From Termitomyces sp. T153 (Eukaryota; Basidiomycota; Agaricomycetes; Agaricales; Lyophyllaceae), in assembly GCA_018296165.2 (NCBI GenBank), contig JACKQL020000014.1, forward strand, positions 992,001 through 1,056,000: a stretch of 64,000 nucleotides of DNA, written 5' to 3'. A model generated the notes under the pieces. It had not been told where the DNA came from. It did not search any database and was given only the letters and a program-made list of their open reading frames with translations. Shown one piece after another: positions 32,882 through 44,542 of the stretch; the first letter of the stretch is position 1, and each line of letters begins with the position of its first letter. Position numbers and translations under genes: made by a program.

Positions 32882-34411
32882 TGTCAGGTTCTGCTGACTA
32901 TGGGGGCTCAGCTATACTGGGCAAGTCCTTACTAGGCAGATGCAATGTCCTGTGCTTATAACCTAGTGCTCTGGGGTTGGCATGGGATGAAGGGACTTGT
33001 GAGGGGAGTCTAAGGGAAGCAGTCTGAGCAAGTCCAGAGTGGTCCGGAGAAGTCTAAGACCAAGTGTATTAGACATTGGGCTTGGGTGGCATCAGGAACA
33101 AGTTTGTAGGCATGCAAATAGACTGCAGGGCAAGCAGAGGCTTCACTAGTGATGGGGGTGGAGCTGGAGTTTGATGAGGGATCAATTAAGACTTGATGGG
33201 TTCTGGGGCCAAGCAAAGAGCAAGGTCCAGAGTTGTCATAGGAATGTTTGGAGTTCATAGTGCAGGCATGGAGTTTGTACTGACATCAGAAATGGAAAGG
33301 TCTTGGAGAAACAAAGGAATTAGAGGCAATCAAGATGAGATGGAGACAAGGTGAAATGAGACAGAGAAAAGAATAGATTTGAGACTAAAGATAGAAACAG
33401 AGACAGAAAGAAACATGAGACACAAGTAACCAGTTAATGCAATATCAAGACTAGAGTACAAGGAGTTACTTTACAACTTATATACTGACTACTGGATAGC
33501 TCTGAAGAATAGTGGGTATGGCGGTGGGGCTTGACAGAGCTGCGTGGAGTTGATGAGTGTCAGGTACAATCAAGGAGCAGGCCACAGTGACATTCTGATA
33601 GAATCAGCTGGGGATGCAGGCTGCTCTGGGGTCATTATGATGCTCTGGAGCAGGTTAGGTGAACTAGGGCAGTGGGTTGGAGATGTAGGGTGGGGCCAAG
33701 AACAATGAGGGAGGGTTCTAGAGATTCAGAGGAAGTGTTAATAGCTGCAGAGAAGGCATCAGAGTTAGTCAGGGGGCCATTGGAGTTTGCTGAGGAAGTG
33801 TTGGAGTTACATAGTGTGGGTGTGGGGAATGGGCAAGGGCTGGAGGAGTTTGACGGGGCATTAGGAGAGACTCTGGAGGAACAAGTAGGCTGGGAATGAT
33901 GTTGGAGGTCTAGAGAGCAGGTTATGAATTACTCCCCCCCTCAGCATTGAGACCCTAACTTATATACTGACTACTGGATAGCTCCGGAGGACAGTGGGTA
34001 TGGCAGTGGGGCTTGACAGAGCTGCACAGAGTCAACAGGTATCAGGTACAATCAAGGAGTGGGCCACAGTAACATTCTGATGGGATCAGCTAGAGACACA
34101 GGCTGCTCTGGAGTCATTGTGATGCTCCAGAGCAGGTCAGGTGAACTAGAGCAGTGGGTTGGAGGTGTAGGGTGGGGCCAGGAACAATGAGGGAGGATTC
34201 TAGAGATTCAGAGGAAGTGTTAATAGCTGCAGAGAAGGCGTCAGAGTTGGTTAGAGGGCCATTGGAGTTTGCTGAGGAAGTGTTGGAGTTATATAGTGTA
34301 GGTGTGGGGAATGGGCGAGGGCTGGAGGAATTTGACGGAGCATCAGGGGAGACTCTGGGAGAACAAGTGAGCTGGGAATGATGTTGGAGGTCCAGAGAGC
34401 AGGTCATGACA
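32882..34411 (-). repeat. Gypsy-C 3' LTR with about 482-bp tandem duplication
   Basis: The LTR is 1530 bp against 1048 bp for its partner. The segment starting aacttatatactgactactgg occurs at about 33475 and again at about 33957. The first copy runs through the LTR end (gttatga) and about 30 nt of internal polypurine-side sequence before the second begins, so the duplication spans the LTR/internal junction. Confidence 0.75.
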
Positions 34412-34527
34412 TTACCCCCCCCCCTTAGCATTGAGACCCTCAAGACATAGGGTGCAATTTGGGGATCAGCAGAGCGTGGGAATTGAAGTCAAGCAATATT
34501 GATTAGACTGCAGCAAGCAGTGACAGC

Positions 34528-36120
34528 ATGAGGAACAAAGTCAAAGCATGGCTGCCATTTGCCAGAGGGTCCTCTCAAGTCATTAAAAAGGGTCAGATGT
34601 ACTCTGGAGTTCCCCAACTCTTTGCAATGTTGTTCTCTGCTTACTCCCCAATGTCATCAGTACTATCCACATCACAATCAGCATCTCCTGCTTCCTCCTT
34701 CTCAGAGGAATCTAATTCTTGCTATGGTTACATTAAGTGATGTACTGCAGTCATGAGTGCTGGTTTGTCCCTCTGTGTTCTGTTATGGTTGATCAAGTTT
34801 AAAAGGGTTGTTCACTGCAGTGGCTGGCCCCTCCAGAGCTTTGTTCCAAGGTGTGGTGCTGCTTGCCTCAGCATCGGTGGGGCATTCCTTGAGGCCCAAC
34901 TTTGGCCTGGAGCAAGTTATGGCTATTCTGGAGGCATTGCAGGTAGCCTAGGTGGATATGACCCATGAGAGGTTTGTGGAGGTGGTGGGGTGAGTGTGGG
35001 GTTCCCTGACTCTAGAATGGTGCTAGATGGAGGCCCTGGTGAGCTTGTAGTATTGTTTGCAGGGTTTTGAGCTGATCTAATGTCTTAGTGCACTCTCTAT
35101 GCCTACTGTGGAGAACATTTTGAGTTTGAGGAGCTGATGCAGGAGTCCCATCAGGACACCTCTGTTTGCATTCCTTGCTGTGCTAGGCATGAGAAGTGTT
35201 CAATATCATTAAGTTGGCACATGGCCTGCATAGCAGAGGAGCAAGGGTGGGATGTGAAATGGATGATGGAGCAGTTGCGTGAGGGGTGCAAGGAGAAGGT
35301 GTCAGGTCAGGGTTCTGGAGTGAAGGGCAGAGCAAGCATGAAGCAGCCCATAATAAAGGTGGGGCCCCTGCAGGGTGGGTGGAGGGAGGGGGCTTTGTTG
35401 GTGTGGGATAAGGGGAAATGAAGAGCATCCCTCTCACTGGAGGTGGAGCTAAGCAAGCAGCTGCAAGGGAGGGAGTCAATGGCAGGTCCTCCAGGGCCGC
35501 ATGTGTACTCCCCTGTATCAGGAGTTCTGGTAAGGGGTTCCAGAGGAGACTCCTGTCCACTCCTGGCAGTCTCCAAGACATTCTGGCAGTGACAAGCAGA
35601 GGCATTGTCCCAACTACTGGCATTATGTAAGGAGGAGATTTGGGGAGTTAAAGGGGATTGTGATTCAGTCTAGTGGGAGTATGACAAGGCAAGGAGGCAC
35701 TGGGATGTAGTGCAGCAGGAGTTGGGGGAGGCCATGCACATGATCATGGAGGGTTCTTTAGAGGTGCAGAGGTTGTGGGAGTGCCTAGAGCAGCTAGAGG
35801 CAGGGGCAGAGCAGCAGGCAGAGGCTCAGCAAGGAGCCATGGAGGCAGAGGGGGCCCAGGTGGAGGTGGGGAGGTGGCATGAGGAGTGGCTGGCCAATAA
35901 GGCAGCCTCAGGGCACAGGAGAGTGATGCATAAGTTCTCCCACTTCTTGCCCCTTTCACTCCACTAATACTGAGCCATTTAGATTGGGTTCATCAGCACC
36001 ACGTCCTTCTTGATGAAGTGTTGGCTGCATATGCCTCAATACAAAATGAATTGGTGCAGATGCCTGGGGAGCTCCCATCAGAGTTGGAGCAGGAGTTCTG
36101 GCAGATGGGGTGACTATTGG
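34528..36120 (+). pseudogene. Gypsy-C antisense accessory ORF (Cys-rich, coiled coil)
   Basis: Homologue of the Gypsy-A antisense frame. From 34528 to 35967 nearly all of it lies in a single plus-strand frame with a handful of stops. It reads KKGQMYSGVPQL, LCVLLWLIKF, a Cys cluster (TSVCIPCCARHEKCSISLSW, CIAEEQGWDVKWM), VSGQGSGV, IKVGPLQGGW, HVYSPVSGVLV, then a long acidic helix (LEQLEAGAEQQAEAQQGAME) ending HEEWLANKAASGHRRVMHKF. A probable intron (acceptor CATTTAG near 35981) leads to a second exon with LLDEVLAAYASIQNELVQMP. Product unknown. Shared motifs with the Gypsy-A copy at matching positions support a real element-encoded protein rather than a chance frame. Confidence 0.5.
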
Positions 36121-36559
36121 TGGAGCACTGGTGGAGAGGAGTGCAGCAGACCCTAGAATGTGGTGAGAGATAGCAACTGATGTGGGGGAGCTATTGCCAG
36201 GGCAGCTAGAGGTCCTCACCATTGTAGTAGCACAGATGGAAGGGGACCTGGTCAGGGGTAGGGTGTGGAGGATTCTGGAGGGGGAGGAGGAGTGAGAGGG
36301 TTTTGGACCTTGCTTTCTTGCTGCTTCATGCTCCTCCCTGTTTTATGATTGTACTTGTAGTTTGTCCATGTCAAATTTCTTGCATTTCTGCTGAGCATGA
36401 GAAGTTTCAGATTGAATAAGGGGGAGAGTAAGTGCAAACATATAGAGGGTTACTCATGGGAGTTGAATCCCTACTGAATCCAGGCAAGGGTTATGCCCAC
36501 TACTGCCTTCTATGTTTGCTAGTTCTGGGGGTCCCAGAGCTTGGTAGAATGCCATTGAT

Positions 36560-38210
36560 GGAAGTCCCAGAGTTTGTTGGGGGCTCCATCAAGGTTTCTT
36601 TGGGGTTCCCAGGTGTTATCCTCAGGTCCATAGTCCTTTCAGCAGACCAAGTACTGGAGTCAGCTGCGGACCATGCAAGAGTCAAGGATTTGGTCAACCT
36701 CATAGTGATATTTGTCCTTAACTTTGATGGGGGACAGTCAACTAGGATGCTGCCTGGAGAAAGGGTCCAGAGTGTGTTCTTTGAGGAGTTGCATGTGGAA
36801 CACAGAGTGGAGATCCTTCAGGCCCAGGAATATGTCAAGCTTGTAGGTGTGCATATGGGAGGCAGTCAACTGGAGCACTGCCTGAAGAAAGAGTCCAGAG
36901 TGTGTTCTTCAAGGAGTTGCATGTGGAACACAGGGTGGAGGCTCTTCAGGCCCAGGAATAGGTTGAGCTTGTAGGCATGCATGGAGACCTTCCAGAGGAC
37001 TTTGAAGAGGCTGAAGCATTTGTGATCAAGCTTGATGAAGGGCCTCTGGGTCTTGAGGTTTCATTGATCAAGCCAGACCAAGGTGCTGGAGGGTCAGTTG
37101 GGGGTCAGTTTGCATTGGGCATCAGCATGCTTGGAGTAGGCTTGATTGGTGGTGTTGATCTCATCCCAGAGGAACTGGTGGAGAGATCAGAGGTCCTCAG
37201 CACCCTCATGGGTGACATGGGAAGGGATATCCTTGAGGGATAGCATGAGTTGGGGATTGTAGCCCTTATTGGTGTAGAAGGGGGAAACTCCAGTGGTGGA
37301 ATGAGGCATATTGTTGTAGGTAAATTTGGTGAGGGAAGTTCTGTGCACCAGTCATTCTGTAAATAGTTAACATAGAGATAGAGATATTATTCCAACATCT
37401 GATTGACTTGTTCTGTCTGTCCATTGGTCTCCAGGTGGTAGGCAGTGGAGAGATTGGTCTTTATTTCGAGTGCTTTGCATAGCAATTGCCAAAAATGGGA
37501 TACAAACAGGGGTCTGCGGTTGGAGATGATGTCATCTGGGAGTCCATGCTTGGAGAATATGTGTTTGAGGAATAGTTTGGTGAACTCTAAAGCATTGTTG
37601 GTGATGTGGCAGGGAATGAAGAGGACTTGCTTGGTAAGGTGGCAGACAATGACAAGGATGGCATTGAAACCTTTAGAGTTAGGGAGTTCAACAATATGGT
37701 TCATCAAGATTGAGGACCAGGGGCACTGGCTGACAGGGAGGAGTTTCAGTAGTCTGTGGGGGTGGTGGCAGGGTACCTTGGCTTGGATACAAGGCTCACA
37801 GGCCCTTATGTATTGTGTGATGTCCTTCTTCATTCCTAGCCAAAAGTAAGTTTGAAAGATGAGCTAAAGAGTCTTACAAATTCCTGGGTGTCCATGAAGT
37901 TTGTGGTCATGTTGTTGTTGGAGTATATCAAGGTGAATGGATTTGTGGTCTGGAGCATAGATTTGTCCCCCCTGAAGCAGGAGGCAGTGGTCCAGAGACA
38001 GCATGAAGGGGTTTTCAGCATTTGACCCATTGGCAGAGTTGTTGCAGAGATTGTGCTGGGTGAAGAAGGAGTCTGGGGGTGAGTTTCTGATTTGATGGAG
38101 GATTCCTTCTTCATTTAAAATCAGCATGGCATGTAGATGTTCAGGGGGGACTACCACTTGATGGTTGAACATGTTCCATTTAGCTTCAAATGACTTTTTC
38201 AGATACATGT
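36560..38210 (-). pseudogene. Gypsy-C integrase and chromodomain
   Basis: Minus-strand integrase: HGHPGICKTL, CEPCIQAKVPCHHPH, SILMNHIVELPNSKG (the first catalytic Asp position reads Asn here), DIISNRRPLFVSHF, STAYHLETNGQTEQVNQMLE, then a chromodomain near 36600-36720. Between them lies a 128-bp tandem duplication. Stops and changed catalytic positions show it is dead. Confidence 0.75.
36733..36985. repeat. tandem duplication, period 128 bp
   Basis: cagagtgtgttct occurs at about 36768 and 36896, within two neighbouring near-copies that also share gttgcatgtggaacaca and cttcaggcccaggaata. Local duplication in the 3' part of Gypsy-C pol. Confidence 0.75.
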
Positions 38211-38229
38211 TGGACCTCTGAGTGAGGGT

Positions 38230-39660
38230 GTTGGGCTTTGCACTGAGTTGTCTAGAGTAGTAGTGGATGGTAAAATTGTACTCTGAGAGGGTTTCGGACC
38301 ATTGAGCTTAGCAGCAGCTGAGCTGTTTCATAGTCATGAAGTATTGCAGGTTGTTGTGGTCAGAGTAGACTTAGATGCGGTGTGTGGATTCCTTGAGGTA
38401 GGCCTGCCACTGATGAAAGGCTCCAACAATCATAAGGAGTTCTTTGTTGTAGATGTCATAGTTGAGTTCTGTAGAGATCATCAAACAGGTGTAGAAGGCA
38501 ATGAGGTGGAGATCCTTGCCTCCAGAGTCTGACTGGGAGAGTATTCCAGCAATGGCATAGGCAGAGGCATCACATTTGAGTACAATCAGTAGGGAGAGGT
38601 CAAAATAGTGGAGGACCAGGGTGGAGGTGAAGGCCTTTTTGAGGAGGAGGAATACACTCTAGCATTTGCTGTCCCAGTCCCAAAGAGTGTCCTTCTGCAT
38701 AAGTCAGTTGAAGAGTTTGGTGATTCCAGAGTAGGCATTGATGAATCAGCAGTAGAAGTTAGCAAAACCCAGAAACAACTGTGTCTCTTTGATGTTCTAT
38801 GGTGGGGGCCAGCTGAGTATGGCTTTGACCTTGGCAGGGTCCATGCATATGCTGTTGGGAGTGATGATGACTCTGAGGTATTTGATTTCTGTTGTGTGGA
38901 AGGAGCATTTCTCAGGCTTGGCATGGAGGTGGTACTCCTGGAGTCATTCTAGGACACAGTGGACATGCTCTGGATGCTCCCCCAGTGAATTTGAGTAAAT
39001 CAATATGTTGTCCAGGTACGCAATAATAAAAATGTCATTCATGAAGTACTGGAAGGTGGTGGGAGAGTTAGTCATTCCAAAGGGCATTACAAGGTACTCA
39101 AAGAGGCCATAGTGGGTGTGAAAGGCAGTCTTCCATTCATGTTTCAGAGCAATTCAGACATTGTTGTAGCTGAAGCAGAGATCTATCTTTGTGTAGATCT
39201 TAGCACTGTGGAGATGGTCAATAAGGTCTCCAATCAGGGGGAGGGGATACTAGTTCTTTTTAATGACTTTGTTGAGTCTCTGATAATCTACACAGAGTTG
39301 GAGTGATCTGTCCTTCTTCTTGGCAAACAAGACTGGAGCACCAGTGGCAGAGATTGATGGGCATATGAAGCCCTTGCCAAGCATGTTGTCAAGGTACTCC
39401 TTCAGGGCCCAGAGTCAATCTTGGACATGTTGTAGATCTTGCCAAATGGGGGCATAGTGCCTTCTTTGAGGTCAATCTTGTAGTTGTAGGAGTGGTGTGG
39501 GGGAAGTTCTTTGGCACTCCCTTCAGAGAACACATCAGCAAATTCATGATACTCTGGGAGAACTACTTTGTATAGGATCTGTTCTTCCATTTTGCACTCT
39601 GGTGGGGTAGTTTCTGCATGGAGGTGCTCCTCAGGTAAGGCTGGCATGATTTATAACTGG
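38230..39660 (-). pseudogene. Gypsy-C reverse transcriptase and RNase H
   Basis: Minus-strand RT: LPEYHEFADVFSEG, LPPHHSYNYKIDL, PFGKIYNMSKI, then the region of the active site, which reads YLDN instead of YLDD (about 39006-39018), followed by RNase H remnants. The YLDN change alone should abolish polymerisation. Frames are also broken. Confidence 0.75.
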
Positions 39661-40073
39661 AAGGTGGGGGTGCCATCTTGGAAAATGCATGCAAAGGGGA
39701 TGGCACTGATAATTTGAATGTCAAGGTTTCTGGAATCAGCAGAGGTGGGCAACAGGGCAGCAGCAAGTGAGCCTGGAGTGGTGGCAGAGTTGTTCAGAGG
39801 GGTCAAGTGTTATTGGTCAGGATACTGTGGGCCTTTGTATTGATTCTGGGATATGTTGAGGGGCAGCCATCAAGATTTGATTAAGGGTGACTGAGGTGAA
39901 GGTGCATTCTCTTCATCTTCTGGGTTGCCATAGGGGGTTGGGGGGCTTTGGGCTGCTCCAGAGGTGCTGGTGCCATGGTCAGAGATGTCAGGATCTGAAA
40001 TGGACTAGAGGTGGAAGGGGATGGCAGCTGCTAGACCTGCTTTGGGGCCAGGAAATTGCATGGTGAGGTTCTT

Positions 40074-40990
40074 TCAGTTGATGTTAGGGTTGACATCTTG
40101 CAGCCATGAAAGTCCAAGCATGATTGGAGTCAACAGGGAAAGTTGGGTGATGAGAAACCAGGCCTGAAATTGCAAATCATTGTTGAGAGTGAGGGTGTTG
40201 TTGTGGTATTGAGTGATCCCTGTTATGGCAGAGCTTCTGTTGAAGAGGTGGAGCTCAAGGAGCTTGTTGAGGTCATTGTGCTGGAGGTTGAGTTGACTGC
40301 TGACAAAGGTGCCAGAGGTGCCACTGTCAACAAGGGCAGGGAGGACCTTGGGTGAGCTATCAAGTTGGACATTGATGATGAATGACTGTGCAGACCTCGA
40401 GCAGAGCTGTGGAGGAGTCTGGGGTTGGTTAATTGCAGTCTCGGAGTTCTCAGAGGGGGGTAAGACATCAAAGGGCACTAGTCTGGAGTTAGTTGAGTTG
40501 TTCTGGTCAAGGTGGAAAGTGAGGCTGAGCCAGTCAATGTGGGGATTGGTGGAGTGGAGCCAGGAGAAACCTAAGATGATGGGGGTGGAGGGGTGTAGTT
40601 TCATAACAAGTAACTGCAGGTCTTGCTGTCATCCATTGGTGAATGTCACAGTCATCTCCAGGCAGTGTGTGATGTTTCCAGCAGGGGTGGGGTTGCTGTC
40701 AAAGAGCCTGAGGAGGATTAGAGTGGGGAGGCATTGGAGGTGTTGGAGAGTGAGCACTGCCAGTGATTCATCAATGAAGTTATCTGTGGTGCCGCTGTCA
40801 ACTAATATGAGGATGGGGTTGTTGGAGAAGGAGAGTGTGATGCAGAGAAGGAGGGTGGTGGAGGAGTGGGAGGAGAGGTGTGCTGGGAGGTTGTCCAGGG
40901 CAAGTACTATTGTGCAGAGAAGTGTGGCCAGAGCAGAGAAGACATTAGGGTCTGATCCACAGTCTAGTGTGTCTTCAAAACCTAAACTAC
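40074..40990 (-). pseudogene. Gypsy-C tandem retropepsin domains
   Basis: As in Gypsy-A there are two protease-like units. The first (about 40990-40540) contains NPTPAGNITHCLEMTVTF and PIILGFSWLHSTNPHIDW. The second (40390-40074) has ALVDSGTSGTFVSSQL with an intact DSG, and PIMLGLSWLQDVNPNI. Both end in the same SWL-x(3)-NP signature, showing an internal duplication shared by the family. Confidence 0.75.
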
Positions 40991-41071
40991 TGACTTGTTT
41001 TCCATAAACTGGTAATTGCAGTCCTCTCCATCAATTGTCCACACAATGTGTCCCATTATCTGTCATTTAGG

Positions 41072-41113
41072 ACAACTGCAGATAAAGTGTCCCTGCTCAC
41101 CACATAGAATGCA
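41072..41113 (-). other. Gypsy-C gag zinc knuckle
   Basis: CILCGEQGHFICSC fits CX2CX4HX4C. Placed as in Gypsy-A between gag and the first protease unit. Confidence 0.8.
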
Positions 41114-41134
41114 AGTGCCATCTTTCCATTGTTT

Positions 41135-43405
41135 TTATTGAATCTCCTCTAGTATATTGATCCATGGAAATCTTGTTTGTGCATAGGGTTTCCTGGTCAT
41201 CAGAAGACTCTGGAATGTTGTCAAGGTCATTGGGGTTAGCATCCAGGGGTTCCAGGGCCTCATGAAGGTCAGCAGTGTTGAGTTGGGCAGGGGAGCACTG
41301 TTCTGGGGGTCAATTAGCACTGGGAGGTCCTTGGTCTGGAGGGAGACGGGGCATGGGGTTGATGGGGATTGAAGGTTGAGTGCCATTGGTTGCTCTAACC
41401 TGCCAGTTGGTGTTGCCAGAGGTGTTCCATGAGGTCTGGGGTGCCATGTTCTCACTCCGATCTTCCCAGTAACATTGGTTGATCTGAGTAACAAGTGCCT
41501 TGTATCCATCATAGGTGGTTTGCTTAGGTGTGAGATGGAGAATGTCCTTGATCTATTGAGGCAGGGCATGACAGAGAGCAAAGTGGAGGGCATTGTAATT
41601 CCATTCAGTTTCATAGGCTTCCTGTTCAAATCATACAATGAAGGTCATGAAACATTCATTGTTGCACATTCAGAGGTTGAATAGGTTCTCCTCTGCCTCT
41701 GCTACAGTGTCAAAGATGCCAAACTTACTAGAGAATTCCTGGGTAAAAGTGATTTAGTTGGAGAGTACAGAGTTGCTCAGATCAAATCAGAGTAGTGCTG
41801 TATAATGGTCAAAGGCAATGCTCTGCAAATAGGATGCAGCAAAGGCTACTCACAAGCTCTCAAGCTAAAAAGTGATGGGCTTAGCTTGGAACATAGTTAG
41901 ACACTGGGTCAGGAAGATGCACTACTTCCAGGGGTTGCAGCCAGTGAGAGGTTTGGGCTTTTAAATGTCAAGTTTCCCTTCTCAAGCCAGTGTGTCACAA
42001 GTGTTGTCCTGGATGTTTTGAGTTTGGAGTGGGGGTACAGCATTGTAGTAATAATAGTAGTTGTTTCTGTTTTCATGCTGAGGGGGGAAGTTGTCTATAG
42101 CCAGGCCTCATCCTCCAGGTGGTCCACCATTGGGAGGTCTGCTGCTGGGAAGTTGGCCCACATTGCCTAGGGGAGGCCCTGGGGCCCATCAAGGGGGAAG
42201 GGGTCCTCTGAGGAGTGGGAGTTCCAAAGTAGTTAGTGTTGGCAGGAGGGTTGGACATCGGAACAGGTGGGAAATGAAGGAGGTTAGTGGGGAAGGAGAG
42301 TTGGAGTGCTGTGGGGCCCATAAGCTGTCTTGGAGGTGCCAGAAGGTTTTGGCAGGGTGGAGGGACATTGGTATGGGGGGTGTGGAGATCAAAGTGGGGA
42401 GGTTGGTCCCATGGAGAGTTGTTGTGCAGGGCAGGCTCATTGGCAGGGTTGCCAGGCTTGTCAATATAGAAAAGAGTCCAGTTGTTATTGTCAATGCACA
42501 GGGGCGGCTGTTGTGAACAGGGTTCAGGGGCAGTAGGCTGATCCCATGTTCAGAAGGCACTAGGAACAGAGTTGGCTCAGGAGTGAGTGGAGAGGTCCAA
42601 AGTGTGAGTGGCAGGTTGGTTGAACAATCCCTCTGTGGCATTGAGGTTCCTCAAGATGCTGGAGGCTGCATTGAGTTCTTTCTGCTGGCAGGAAATGGGA
42701 GGTGGGGCTTCACTTTGCATTCCAATGGGTTCCTCATGCTGCACATAGAAGGAATGGGAGGGGTCCAGAGGATCTTCAAATGGGCAGGGGTTTGGACTGG
42801 TGTAGATTCTTCAACCAATGCACAGAGCTCATTCCATAAATTAGCATCAATACTCAGGGTGCCTTGCATGGTTTCTGGGAGATTTTCTTGCAGGTAGCAT
42901 TTGTGGAGATCAAGGAGTTGATCTGCCCAAACTTCTGGAGTTGCAGAGGTGTCAGGATAGCCTAGGTTGACAAGGAGAGTGCAAGCATGTCTTGCAAACT
43001 CTACAGGAGAGAGGCAGAGGAAATGGAAGACTTCATCATGCTATTGGGCATAGGCTTTGACCCTTTGCTGCCTGAGGGAAGAGGGAACTTGAGCAAAAAA
43101 CAGCAGACAAGGGGGAGAATAATTATCTATGTGTTCTGGAGGGGCTGGGTACATGTAGTAGTAGGTGGGGGAAAGGTAGGTGGGGTTGGGAAGCACTGCA
43201 GAGTATCCTCCAGAGTACATGTGGGGGTTGTTGCCATTGGCAGGGAATGCTGAGGAGTGGTGCCAGCCTGGAGGTATTTCCTGGCTGATGGAGGGATCAT
43301 AGAACACCTGGTTGGAGTTAGAGGTCCAGTGGCAGGGAACATACTGATCTGCAGGGGGGCCTGGGTAGAACGGGGCATATGGATTTTCAGGGAGCAGTCA
43401 ACCAT
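41135..43405 (-). pseudogene. Gypsy-C gag
   Basis: Minus-strand gag in broken frames, matching Gypsy-A gag throughout (for example the Pro/Asn-rich N-terminal half near 42073-43405 and the domain part near 41500-41700). Many stops. Confidence 0.6.
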
Positions 43406-43476
43406 AGATGTTGGTTAGGTAGCCAGCAGGGTTGTACATGGGGTTATACACAGATATTGAGAACAGAGTAAGGGGG

Positions 43477-43488
43477 AGTCTTGATATT
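43477..43488 (-). promoter_or_regulatory. Gypsy-C primer-binding site (self-priming type)
   Basis: In sense AATATCAAGACT, separated from the LTR by one nt. It complements AGTCTTGATATT of its own LTR (plus coordinates 44049-44060), whose first base is 32 nt downstream of a TATATAA box. Confidence 0.7.
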
Positions 43489-43489
43489 A

Positions 43490-44537
43490 TGTCAGGTTCC
43501 ACTGACTACAGGGGCTCAGCTACACTGGGTGAGTCCTTACTAGGTGGACACAATGTCCTGCGCTTATAACCTAGTGCTCCAGGGTTGGCATGGGATGAAG
43601 GGACTTGTGAGAGGAGTCTAAGAGGAGTGGTCCAAGCAAGTCCAGAGTGGTCCAGGAAAGTCTAAGACCAAGTGTATTAGACATTGGGCTTGGGTAGCAT
43701 CAGGAACAAGTTTGTAGGCACATGAATAGACTGTGGGGCAAGCAGAGGCTTTGCTAGTGATGGGAGTGGAGCTAGAGTTTGACAGGGGATCAATTAAGAC
43801 TTAATGGGTTCTGGGGCTGAGCAAAGAGCAAGGTCCAGAGTTGTCATAAGAATGTTTGGGGTTTGTAGCATGGGCATGGGGTTTGTACTGACATTGGAGA
43901 TGGAAAGATCTTAGAGAAACAAAGGAAATAGAGACAATTGAGATGAGATGGAGATGAGGTGAAATGAGACAGAGAAAAGAATAGATTTAAGACTAAAGAT
44001 AGAAACAGAGACAGGAAGAAACACAAGACACAAGTAACCAGTTAATGCAATATCAAGACTAGAGTACAAGGAGTTACTTTACAACTTATATACTGACTAC
44101 TGGATAGCTCTGAAGAATAGTGGGTATGGCGGTGGGGCTTGACAGAGCTGCGTGGAGTTGATGAGTGTCAGGTACAATCAAGGAGCAGGCCACAGTGACA
44201 TTCCGATGGGATCAGCTGGGGACGCAGGCTGCTCTGAGGTCATCATGATGCTCCGGAGCAGGTCAGGTGAACTAGGGCAGTGGGTTGGAGATGTAGGGTG
44301 GAGCCAGGAATAATGGGGGAGGGTTCCAGGAGTTCAGAGGAAGTGTTGATGGCTGCAGAGAAGGCATCAGAGTTGGTTAGGAGGCCATTAGGGTTTGCTG
44401 GGGAAGCATTGGAGTTATCCAGTGTGGGTGTGGGGAATGGACAAGGGCTGGGGGAGTTTGATGGGGCGTCAGAGGAGACTCTGGGGGAACAAGCAGGCTG
44501 GGAACAATGTCAGGGGTCCAGGGAGTGGGTTGTAACA
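43490..44537 (-). repeat. Gypsy-C 5' LTR
   Basis: 1048 bp, on the plus strand TGTCAGGTTCC to GGGTTGTAACA. It holds the TATA box (44086-44092) and predicted start (44060) on the minus strand. Confidence 0.85.
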
Positions 44538-44542
44538 GGTTC

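Larger units (their letters stand above)
32882..44537 (-). mobile_element. Gypsy-C: second chromovirus of the Gypsy-A family
   Basis: Inserted in Gypsy-B with GGTTC on both sides (32877-32881 and 44538-44542). The 5' LTR (sense) is 43490-44537; the 3' LTR is 32882-34411 and is enlarged by an internal duplication. It has the same organisation as Gypsy-A: gag, zinc knuckle, two proteases, RT, RNase H, integrase and chromodomain on the minus strand, plus the antisense reading frame on the plus strand. CpG-depleted and broken in every coding part. Confidence 0.88.

Noticed and set aside
36970..42520. Plus-strand frames over Gypsy-C pol and gag, including a 232-codon frame at 40309
   Set aside because: Shadow frames of the minus-strand protease, RT and gag; composition is explained by the complementary strand.
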